A DNA stretch of 64,000 nucleotides from Pseudevernia furfuracea (taxonomy: Eukaryota > Ascomycota > Lecanoromycetes > Lecanorales > Parmeliaceae), in contig JAIUPT010000041.1 in the NCBI GenBank assembly GCA_022315425.1, positions 62,001 to 126,000 on the forward strand. Direction: 5' to 3'. This document shows, one piece after another, positions 20,282 to 30,437 of the stretch; within the stretch, counting starts at the first letter, position 1; each line of letters begins with the position of its first letter. The position numbers and the translations under genes were made by a program. The notes under the pieces are model-generated. The model was not told where the DNA came from and did no database searches. It saw only the letters and a list, made by a program, of their open reading frames with translations.

Positions 20282-22562
20282 ATGGCCCACCACTCGAGGA
20301 CAAACCGCTCGGGTCCGTCATGGTCTCCCGTCCTTATCCTCCTCTGCCTCCTGATTTGCCCGCTCGCACTACTCGGTCACGCCAACGCACAAGGAGACGA
20401 CCAAGAACCACTAGGGTCTGAGAGCTCGAGGCAGGATCTTGGCGATGTCATAGGCATAGATTTGGGGACTACGTATTGTAAGGGACCTTCCTAGCCCCTG
20501 CGACTGTCTTGCGACTCAAATTGTGATTTTGAAAAGACAATCGCTGACACAGTAACTTGCAGCGTATGCACTCCACAACCTCTTGTACTTCCCTTGCTAA
20601 TGAAGTCAGCTGTGTCGGAGTGATGCAGCGTGGCAAGGTGGAGATACTCGTCAACGACCAGGGCAACCGTATCACTCCTAGTTATGTGGCTTTCAACGAC
20701 GAAGAACGTCTAGTTGGAGACGCAGCGAAGAACCAATACGCCGCTAATCCTGTTCGTACGATATACGACTCCAAGTAAGTCCCTTGCACTGTCACTCTAG
20801 CAGAGTAGGTCGCTGACAAGGCGAACAGACGATTGATTGGACGCAAATTCAACGACAAAGACGTACAATCTGACATTAAGCACTTCCCTTTCCGCGTGCA
20901 AAACAAGGATGACAAGCCTGCCATCACCGTCGAGGTCCAAGGAAAAGACAGGTCGTTCTCCCCTGAAGAAGTTTCTGCCATGGTACTCGGAAAGATGAAG
21001 GAAATCGCAGAGAGTTACCTTGGAAAGAAGGTGGTCAACGCTGTCGTCACTGTTCCAGCCTACTTCAACGACAACCAGAGACAAGCTACGAAGGATGCCG
21101 GCACCATTGCCGGCTTGAACGTCCTTCGAGTCGTGAATGAGCCAACCGCCGCCGCTATCGCATATGGTCTTGACCGCACTGGGGACGAGCGCCAAATCAT
21201 TGTCTACGATCTTGGAGGAGGAACCTTCGATGTGTCTCTCTTGACAATCGACAATGGTGTTTTTGAAGTCCAAGCAACAGCTGGAGACACCCATCTGGGA
21301 GGTGAAGATTTCGGTAAGTAGCTGCAACCTTGGCCTGTGCCAACGGCGAAGACGAACCGCTGACAATCGTACAGACCAGAGAATCATCAACTACTTCACC
21401 AAGAGATACAACAAAGACAAGAAGTACGTGAATTCGGCCTCCGACTCCCCCACTCCCCCTCTAAAGCAGATTCGGAGTCTCCAGACATGCCTTGGGAGTG
21501 TTGATTTTATACATCTGTTTCGAGGCTCAGCATACAATCTTGATCACGCATTACTGACCTCGTATTCTCTGACAGCGTTGACATCACCAAAGACTTGAAG
21601 ACCATGGGAAAGCTAAAGCGGGAAGTGGAGAAAGCCAAGGTATGTATTCCCCAGCCTAAGTTTCCTCCCAGCGCTCCATTAGGAACGTCGACTCTGCACA
21701 TGTTGGATGAAACCTTAAGCCACTATTGAAAGGGCAATGCTGACTCCAGAATCTCTACCAGCGTACTCTCTCTAGCCAGATGTCCACAAGATTGGAAATC
21801 GAGAGCTTCCACAAGGGAGAGGATTTCTCAGAGGTATATGCTGCAACCAAAAGCACAGACATGGAAAGCGCTAAACAACAATCAGACTCTAACAAGGGCC
21901 AAGTTTGAAGAATTGAACATGGACCTCTTCAAGAAGGTGAATTTTTTCCCGACCCATCATTCCCCTTTCCGTCATGTTTTGGGGGCCGGAGACCTTTCCG
22001 CCTCCTGAGACATGTCCTCTGACTCTAGAATCATCCCGAAAGAGCAATACTGACGCAGAAAATACTCAGACCCTGAAGCCCGTGGAACAAGTCCTGAAGG
22101 ACGCGAAGGTCAAGAAGAACGAAATCAATGACATCGTTCTCGTCGGCGGGTCTACTCGTATCCCCAAGTATGTTTTATCGGAGTCCAGATAGTGCTCCAA
22201 TACTCTGAGCAAGCAATGCTGACTACGTTAAAAGGGTACAATCTATGTTGGAGGAGTTCTTCGGAAAGCCACTCAGCAAAGGAATAAACCCAGATGAGGC
22301 TGTGGCTTTCGGGGCGGCTGTCCAGGGCGGTGTTCTCTCCGGAGCTGAGGGAACAACGGAGATCATTCTCATGGACGTGAACCCATTGACTCTCGGCATT
22401 GAAACGACCGGTGGTGTCATGTAAGTGACAAGGCTGGCAATTTTGAAAAGCAATGCTGACTCCCGCTTCTTCAGGACCAAGTTGATCCCTCGAGGCACCT
22501 CCATTCCCACACGCAAGTCTCAGATCTTCTCCACCGCCGCAGATAACCAACCTGTCGTCTTG

Positions 22563-22594
<32 letters not shown>

Positions 22595-23159
22595 TAAAGA
22601 CAACAACCTTCTCGGCAAATTCGACCTTACCGGCATACCACCAGCCCCTCGTGGCGTTCCCCAGATTGAAGTTTCCTTCGAGCTTGACGCCAACGGAATC
22701 CTAAAAGTGTCCGCCGGTGACAAGGGCACGGGCAAATCGGAGAGCATCACTATCACGAATGACAAAGGTCGCCTCTCGCAAGAAGAGATTGACCGCATGA
22801 TCGCTGAAGCCCAAGAATTTGCTGAAGAGGACAAGGCTACATCTGAAAGAATACAGGCACGCAACGGCCTTGAGAACTATGTTTTCAGCCTCAAGAACCA
22901 GGCCAATGACGAGGAAGGTCTGGGTGGCAAGATCGATGAGGACGACAAGGAGACTCTTCTGGAAGCCGTCAAAGAGACGGCAGACTGGTTGGAGTCGAAT
23001 GCCCAAGACGCCACAACTGAAGAGTTGGAGGAGCAGAAGGAGAAACTGAGCAATGTGGCCTACCCTATCACGAGCAAACTTTACGCTGGCATGGGTGGTG
23101 ATATGCCCCCTATGGGCGGTGAAGATGAGGATGAAGATGCCGGGCACGATGAGCTATAG
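20282..23159 (+). CDS. kar2: BiP/Kar2, endoplasmic reticulum Hsp70 chaperone, 683 aa
   Basis: This is the lumenal Hsp70 that folds and translocates secretory proteins. It has a signal peptide (VLILLCLLICPLALLGHANA), the ATPase signatures IDLGTTYS, YDLGGGTFDVS and VLVGGSTRIPK, the substrate-binding region (TKLIPRGTSIPTRKS) and the retrieval signal HDEL at the C terminus. Exons: 20282-20477, 20563 (one base), 20610-20774, 20829-21313, 21375-21423, 21576-21639, 21762-21833, 21886-21936, 22070-22167, 22235-22420 and 22475-23159; these sum to 684 codons. The one-base exon is required to restore TYSCVGV (see findings). Several introns share a GCAATGCTGAC-like branch region. At 21762 an alternative acceptor at 21750 would add four residues; I chose the one that matches the family. 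Ten introns are many for this gene. Confidence 0.95.
20563..20563 (+). other. Candidate one-nucleotide exon of BiP
   Basis: A single C lies between an 85-bp intron (20478-20562, GTAAGG...GCTGAC...TTGCAG) and a 46-bp intron (20564-20609, GTATGC...GCTAAT...GTCAG). Joining TATT + C + CTGTGTC gives TAT TCC TGT GTC, which is Tyr-Ser-Cys-Val, the conserved Hsp70 phosphate-binding segment. Removing 20478-20609 as a single intron would shift the frame into an early stop. Confidence 0.6.
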
Positions 23160-23479
23160 GGGCATAAATCCACAATTGCTGGTTCCCGTTGGGGGATAGC
23201 GAATCTTGACCGGCTTCAGCTGTATGTACAATGCGGAAGGGCGAATAGTTGTTTGATTTGCGTTTTAGATGTGTGCACAGGTGTACAAAAATGATAGAAT
23301 TGATATCCACCGATTCCACAATTATTTGGACCCAAGTTTATTGACTCTTACATTCATTCACTCAGGTCTCCAATAATATACAGGTCAAGGTTTCCTTGTC
23401 GTTCAAAAATTGCAAGCTTGTGTAGAGTAGGAAGTACATCTTTTAGTCCAGTCGTAGCCACTTCCCGAGGCGGAACCTC

Positions 23480-23611
23480 ATTTAGCGTATTCAAAATCCA
23501 TTTCGTTTCTTGGCATTGGAGGTTCGACGCAACGTCGCATATATTTTTGTACTGTAGCATGAGCATCCACTCCATAAATTCACAATCAACTTATAAATAT
23601 TTCAAATAGAC
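23480..23611 (+). repeat. Diverged copy of the inverted-repeat element arm
   Basis: This stretch begins ATTTAGCGTATTCAAAATCC and aligns over about 130 bp, with scattered mismatches, to the reverse complement of 23870-24000. It is an older copy of the same arm. Confidence 0.6.
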
Positions 23612-23724
23612 AAAATTTAAAGCTATACACATCTTAGGCCCGTCATGTTTTACAATATTCTTTTGTTGATACAAGTGTAAAGGACAAGGTCGAGCATCTA
23701 CTTTATTCTAGTTGCTTTATTTAT

Positions 23725-24000
23725 ATTTAGCGTATTCAAAATCCGTTTCGTCTCTTGGCACTGGAGATCTACGAGGCCTTGAAACGAGATCTTAAAGCGT
23801 GATCTTTGGAGTATGATGATGAGTAGTGTGTTACAGTAAGGCGCAATCATGTATGTAGCTTCATATTTGACTATTTGGGATATTTGTAACTTGCTTGTGG
23901 ATTTGTGAAGTAAATGCGCATGCTACAGTATAAAAATATATGAAACGGTGTGTCGGATCTCCAGTGCCAAGAGACGAAACGGATTTTGAATACGCTAAAT
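23725..24000. mobile_element. MITE-like element with perfect 45-bp inverted repeats
   Basis: Positions 23725-23769 and 23956-24000 are perfect inverted complements over 45 bp, separated by 186 bp of AT-rich non-coding sequence. The related arm at 23480-23611 suggests a larger inverted-repeat element or a nested pair of insertions. No transposase frame is present, as expected of a non-autonomous element. It lies between the BiP and Mdm34 genes without touching either coding region. I could not define a target-site duplication. Confidence 0.55.
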
Positions 24001-24311
24001 AACCTCGGCAACCAGCTATCTCAACGCGAATCCTCCGAAAGTTCTTCTTCAGCAAAAAGAGTCTTCGCGCAATACTCTACGAGTACTCCCCTCCCTAGCA
24101 CTAACATATCTACTCATTCATATCTGGCACCCCATTGTAAGGTATTTGCATGACTTCTTCAAAGCTACTGCATCCTCATCACACGGAGAAATTGGGCACG
24201 AGACAATAATATTGACATCGTGACATCCAGACCAGCAACAGCCTTATCGCCTACACGACCAGCCCAGTCGGTCTTATTATTCCTACCTCTCTATTTCCAT
24301 GTCCCTCCAAC

Positions 24312-26116
24312 ATGGCCTTCAATTTCAACTGGTCGCCTTTAACAGCCGACGCCTCTTTCTACACAAGGGCACAAGAGCTCCTAACCACTGCTTTGAACAA
24401 GTCCCCCAAGCCTCCCATTATCGTCGATGACATTCTGGTCAATCAACTCAACCTGGGCTCCGTGCCTCCAGATCTCGAGATCCTCGAAATTGGAGATTTG
24501 GCCGAGGATCGCTTTCGGGGTATCTTTAAGATGTGCTACACTGGGGATGCATTTCTGACTCTGAAGACCAGAGTCCAAGTAGGTAGCAGAGATAAGACAT
24601 CTTTCGAACCCTACTGATTTGTGGCCAGGCAAACCCTCTGAATACCTACCTATCTACAAAGCCCTCGTTCACCTCCCCACAACCTCTCGCTGCCTCCTCT
24701 GGCCTCACGATCCCTCTACAAATCACTCTATCCGAAATCAAGCTATCCGCATTCATCATACTGGTGTTTTCAAGGCAGAAAGGTCTCACACTCGTCTTTC
24801 GAAACGACCCGCTAGAGTCGCTCAAGGTCTCCTCTACCTTCGACGCAATACCCTTTGTCAGAGAATACTTGCAAAAGGAGATCGAAGGCCAACTGCGGAC
24901 GCTTCTTATGGATGAGGTACCTGTGATCATCCATCGTCTGTCTTTACGACTCTGGGTTCCCGAATTTCGAGAAAGAGAAGACGAGGAGCTAGCGCGAAAT
25001 CTCCAAGACTCCACAATTGGAGAGAAGCCAGTGGACCCATTAGCAAGTCCACCTCAAGATCCAGTGGACAGTTCCGGGAATATTCTCGATGCGTCACAAA
25101 TAGCTTCTCTGTCTCTGGATTCAGGCCCAGAAATGCACGCTCTTTTTTCACAAAAGAATCTCCTGCGCCTGAGTGCTTTAACGGATTCACACAGGACTTT
25201 GTCACTATTCACACCTGGTATTCGGGACGTTGTTTTTAGAGCTTGGGCGGGGCCTACGGAAAGAGGAGAAAGGCATGGAAGCAGTGGGCGAGCGACACCC
25301 ATTACGCCGGTCATGACACGCAGCCAATCCTACACGGGCAACTCTAGTTCAACATACGTATTTTCGGAAGCCGGTGATGCTGGGCATTATCAGTCTAGAC
25401 CGGGGATGTCGTCCTTTGGATCGGCTGCGTCAGGCTTGGGTCTCGGATCAAACAAGCACGGAAAGCCCCACGGAGGACGGAAGCGAAAGCATCGGGTCGT
25501 CAATTTAAGGAAGAAAGCAACGGATAGAGACGATGTGGAGAGTGTGAGCGGCGAGAGTACCACAGCCTCTGGGACCATGTCTTCAGCGCCGTCAGAATCT
25601 GGCGCTCGACCTGTCACACCAGAGCGATGTGACGGGGAGCTTGTCACTCCTCCTAGGACACCAGAAAATACAGCGGCGCAGAAAGAGCCAGGCGATGGCA
25701 CACCCCTACGGTTCAGGAATCTGACGCCTCGTCAGCCTCAACGAGATGGTACTTTAGAAAGCACACCCAGACCGCCTCAATACACGGTGCCCTTGTCGAC
25801 TCCGGAACCACAGTCTGGTTCTCGAACCGCCAAGCGGCCTTCGCTACGACCATCAGATTCTCTACAAGCCACCCGATACCCTGTCGAGAGCAAACTGAAG
25901 CCAGAAGCTTCATCGTCCTCATCGGCAACCCTCAAACAACCATCTCCTACGCCCGTCGATGAATCTTCTTCCGGTGGTATGATGGTACAGCCCTGGTTGA
26001 CAAAGATGGCGGGTGAGATCGCTCGGAAAGTGCAGGATCAGAAGGCGGCGGATAGTGGATTCTGGGATCGAAATAACGAGGGGCAAGAGGAGCCGCCGCC
26101 CGCTTACGGCTCTTAG
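24312..26116 (+). CDS. mdm34: Mdm34, outer-membrane subunit of the ERMES ER-mitochondria tether, 584 aa
   Basis: Mdm34 joins Mmm1, Mdm10 and Mdm12 in the ERMES complex, which moves phospholipids between ER and mitochondria. Exon 1 (24312-24578, 89 codons) starts MAFNFNWSPLTADASFYTRA. Exon 2 (24629-26116) continues ANPLNTYLSTKPSF after a 50-bp intron (GTAGGT...GGCCAG). The first 200 residues form the SMP lipid-transfer domain, with GDLAEDRFRGIFKM, VFRNDPLESLKVSSTFD and RLSLRLWVPEF. The remainder is low-complexity Ser/Pro/Thr-rich sequence with a basic patch (GGRKRKHRVVNLRKK), ending PPPAYGS. The length and the SMP-plus-tail layout are normal for filamentous fungi. The intron after the TRVQ residues falls inside the SMP domain. 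Confidence 0.93.
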
Positions 26117-27965
26117 GCTAGGCGTATTCTACGACGCATATAGACGGGAGTTTTGGATGGCCATAGGGAGCGCTGATGGTAGCAATGGAACTCGGCGTTA
26201 GATACCCTCCCTGCTTATTCTTGTAAGATTAAGAGCCGGTTTACTAGTCTTTGGCTGAGAGATGGTCAGACAGCAATCGAAATGCCAGATACGTCTATAG
26301 ATAGATATGCCCTTTTCGTCTCAGCGCAAACCTCTTTCAGACAGGCCTTGTCCTCAACTTCCATATTTACATTTACTCTCGAAGGTCAAACACATCTGGC
26401 CGTGATTTTCTGGACGTCGAGAACAAACGCTCAGCCGTTGTTGCTGCTGCTGCTGAGGGTCATGGCGGCGAGCCACAACCAACACCGAGCAAAAAAGATC
26501 GAGAGCCGAGCTCCATGTTAGAGAGCGCAGACTCCGAGTCTCCAAACCCAGAGGAGGCTCTGGACACATCCCAAATAGCTGCCGAGGGAGGGAGTGGGTG
26601 CCCGTCGCTCGTAGACGTTTGAGAGTTTTGAGTTTTGAGGTTTCGAGGCATCATCATCAAAAAAAGCTTGTGATATATCTCGCCAAGCAGGAGGCACATT
26701 GAAAAATGCGGGCTCGAGAGAAGGAAGGTTGATTCTTACTTCCGCGTGTGCAATAGGGGCATGGTGGTGGTGAGGAGGTTGGTTTCGGAGTTGGGGGAGT
26801 CAATCGGGTTACAATTACGTGTTTACAAAGATGGGGGGGGGGGGAGAAAAAGCAGTAGGTAGGTCACGGTGCTGGGCTGGGGGGACAGTTGAATTAGCTT
26901 TGCCAAAACGTGCATAAACATCCGTTAATCATCAACATCGTCTCTTTCGAACATGTCTGAACCGGTAACGATGACAAGAAAAAACAAAACAAAACGTTGA
27001 AGTCAATCATGCCATATCCTCAATCATTTCTTCCGGGGGTATCAATCATCTCCCCAAAAATAAAACTTGGGACTTTTGCCGCATACGATCAAATTCAAAC
27101 GCCTCCAGGACATGCATCTCGAAAGGCCTCCTGCCTACTACGATTATTCCTCGACCTCTTTTCGTTACGCTAATAATTTAAAAGAAGATATCAAGTGCTT
27201 TATAGTAGTAGTATTGCAGTCGTTAGAGAGACTATTATCGCTTAATGAATTTAGAATCGACGCGTGATAATAGATATATCTCTTGACGTCTATTAGTCGA
27301 GCAATGGCGTTGCGAAAGGACGACCCGAGGCCCTAGAAGTTGGCGTCGTGATGACGATATATACGACGAGCGTCGACGACCTCCGGCAACAAACGTCCCG
27401 GGGGGGAAAGATCATCGTCAGTGGCGCGACGGCTTTCATTGCGGAACCGTCTCTTTTAGCTGCAGAAGCAAGCAAGCACTCGAGAGTCAGCGGCGATTGA
27501 CGGGGCGGCAAGGTTGTCGCGTTGCGCTATCGGATTCCATATCTATCTTGCCTGTCAGGTGTTGACTCTGGGTGAATGGATGAACGACCGACTTCACGGC
27601 ATTCGTTAAGGAGCAGCAACGCTCCATCCGGATATCAATTTACACTCGGGCGATAAGCTCTTCATAATCATCCACTATTCTTTTTAAACGCTCTCTTAAC
27701 ACGATCGCTTTCTGTGGCGATGAATCCTGTCCGAGCTTTCGGCACGGTGGCCTTGAATGAATTTCATTTGGCTTGTCATCTGTTCAAGTCATCTTCGAAG
27801 TTTTACAAGATCTTTTTCTAGACAGCCTGTTTCCTGACACATCCCGAGTACATATCTTATAATGTTATTATAGTTTAATACGTCTTTCTGCAAAGACGTA
27901 GTCTGAGCCCCTGGAGCACGGTTCCCATACTAACCTATATGAGCATACAATGTCACCAACTCGCG
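26117..27965. other. 1.8 kb gene-free stretch
   Basis: Only short, overlapping frames occur, none with a domain. A G-run lies at 26833-26844, flanked by GT/GA-rich sequence. The sequence becomes AT-rich towards 27.2 and 27.7 kb. I see no RNA gene. Confidence 0.5.
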
Positions 27966-28415
27966 TCAATTGTCTCGAGTCAACCATTGATGACGCCTCG
28001 GCCGTGGTTCAGCAAACAAGGCCGGCAGGAGCAGTGGGTGCCCTGCTGAGTATGTCATCATCTTAAGCCAGTCAGTCAAATTTCCCACGTCCTGCTCGTC
28101 ACAGCCATGGAAGAGGGCACAAGTCATGCCAGTCCCGACGTTGGCCGAAGCAGACATGGCGAGGTCTCTGGACCACGAGTTCTCCATCCGCATATTGAAG
28201 CCTGGAGAAGGGGTTCAGCGCCTGTCGGCGATGGAAATGTTGAACTTACACCTGATGGCATGAGGAGATGGAGGTCCAGTTAACATGTTGGAAGAGAAGT
28301 GTAAACCGCCGCCCCTGAGCACTGTGCGCACCAACGAATACGATCGATAAAAGTGATCCATGAGCTCAAGAAAGGTTTCACGAAAAGAAGAATAGATGGC
28401 TGAGAGTCTCGACGC
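27966..28415 (-). pseudogene. Fragment of a fungal CorA-like membrane protein gene
   Basis: Two exon-like pieces, 28250-28415 and 27966-28201, join through a 48-bp intron (GTAAGT donor, CTTCTCCAG acceptor). They give IYSSFRETFLELMDHFYRS, then LTGPPSPHAIRCFNMRMENS, then LTDWLKMMTYSAGHPLLLPA. This order resembles the N-terminal soluble half of fungal proteins annotated as CorA-like Mg2+ transporter-domain proteins. The frame stops shortly after the HPLLLP motif, before any membrane helices. Upstream sequence beyond 28430 is AT-rich repeat, so both the start and the membrane domain are missing. I judge it a truncated remnant at the edge of decayed DNA. Confidence 0.45.
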
Positions 28416-28574
28416 CTGAATCATTAAGTCGAATCAATACAGTACGTGTTTGATACGAGATCCTAATATCATCAGATATGAATTAGAAGCGAGATTTAAC
28501 GAAACTTACACAAAAACACGTATATCTCAAACTGTCGCCTTATTTAATTGAATTCGATGTTTAATAAATTTTCA

Positions 28575-28822
28575 GACACTATCTGCCTGAAGGGGGAGAG
28601 ACATTTATGATGTATTTTTCGAAGCCAGACCCGTAGCATGTGATCTGCGAGTTTCTAAACCTCTTATTAAATATAATCAAAATTTTATGATATGATCAGC
28701 CCAGACACGTAACCTAGAACTTTAGAGCTTACGATGTATTAATAGCATTGAATGACGATATTTATTTTTGGCTCAAAGCAAAATCGATCAATGTCCGATG
28801 CAAAGGAAGATGTGTTTTTGTC
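28575..28822. repeat. Dispersed repeat, copy A (less mutated)
   Basis: This 248-bp segment, starting GACACTATCTGCC and ending GATGTGTTTTTGTC, matches 37606-37867. The differences are mainly C-to-T or G-to-A towards copy B, so copy A is closer to the ancestral sequence. It has no coding content. Confidence 0.7.
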
Positions 28823-30437
28823 CATATCAGTCCATCTAGCCTTTGGCTGAAACGGAAGATAGAGGCGTGAATCCATTCTTTGCTGCGAGATCTCGTGTTG
28901 GAATCAATGCAATTTAGGAATCGTGAGGTGGGGCTTGTTGATGGGTTCTCCGCCCGTGTGGATAGTTTGTTACGATCGTAGCCAAACGGTCAGCAACAGA
29001 AAATCAGTCATATTAACAGAAAAAGCGTCGAAGCTATTTCATTACCTGCTATTTCATTACCTCCATTGGATGCGTAGCCCACATTGTTGCTTGGATTGTA
29101 TTCTGTGTGGTGGATGACCTGCCATGGGGGAGAGGAGAGATATAATACTGTCCAACGGTCGGTATCGCTGCTCGACGATCCCATAAGCATGACGCCGTCT
29201 AAAAAAGTACACGGGATCGAAGCTCCGACACTGCTTCCGAGTACTCTCTACCCGAGCATGTCTAAATATACATTACTTTTACATTTCTCGGCACGTCCCA
29301 GTCGCATTGAACCGATGCCGCGTCGATGAAGTAGGCTATGCCGAGAACGCGAGGGATTAGAAGTGTACATCAGTAACGCTTCGAAGTGCGCGGCATCCTG
29401 ATGTAATCTAGCGGTTCAAGTATGTTCCAGCAATTGGTACTAATCAGTACACGTTTGCTCGATCGCACTGACTCGTTTTTCTCCTCGAAGAAAGAGATCT
29501 ATGAGAATGTCATCCTCATTTGTTTTGGGTGTAAATAGTCTCTGAGAGGTTTCCGGTGGAGAAGAGTGGATTCAACTATTGCGTAATGCTGGCAGCGTTT
29601 CATTTGCCGTCGAAGCCGTGAGTGAGTTACTCACCACATGCCCAGATATCTCCGTCCCTCCCAGCCTCTCCGTATATGCCGTGCTTGCTCTCCGTTTGAG
29701 CAGCTTGTAGCCATAGCGGACGAGTGGCGGTCTGCAGCTAGTCTTACAAGAGGGGAAAATGTCTACATGTGCTGCCTCTGCTCAAAACATCCTGTACACT
29801 TTTGACAAAGACCAGCTATTTTCCCCCCTTTGTTGCTTTTTCCTCTTTTTGGGGGTTGCTATTCCGATTTTCACCATCAAATCAATCAAGCGATACGAGG
29901 AGGAACTTTTGTCAGTGGAACGACCTTTGCAGATCCGTGCGTGGAATTTGGTAGTACATGCAGCTAATCAGGCGTATGAACCTCCCGAATGTGCGTATGT
30001 ATAGCCGAATCTCCGGTTGTGTAGCGTTTCGAAAGACCATGGTGACAAGTTTTTCTGATAAACAACATGAGACTTGCTGTACTCAAGCGGTGGGGTAGAT
30101 ATATACTATCAAATCTAGTATTAGCTCAGTACTGAATGGACAATCATTGCGGTCAGCTTACCTGGAACCAAGAGGTTTCGGGTGCAAGACTGCTATTCGC
30201 TGCAATTGGTCGTCGTCGAAGGCTTCCGTGCTTCTCTGAACAGAATGGTCTAGTAAACCGCCATGACCTTGGACTTTCTTGCCGAGGAAACCTGTGCCGG
30301 GAAATCTGTCGAAAAGATTGCAAGAGGAACTTTTGGTCCACAAGCCAATCAATGTGCTCATAATGGTCCAATCTAATCAACTTGACGACCCAGGAATGAT
30401 GACGGGTACAGTCGCTCAGGCTCTGCGTTCGTTTTGC
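28823..30437. other. 1.6 kb gene-free stretch
   Basis: The frames here are short and unsupported. The best, 29759-30004 (81 codons with a hydrophobic stretch), has no family resemblance and no splice partner. The right end is the 3' flank of the patatin gene. Confidence 0.45.

Noticed and set aside
26833..26844. Poly-G run as a possible quadruplex
   Set aside because: It is a single homopolymer tract without the spaced G-blocks expected of a regulatory quadruplex.
29759..30004. 81-codon frame with a hydrophobic stretch
   Set aside because: It has no family resemblance and no promoter or intron support, and it lies in AT-rich gene-poor DNA.
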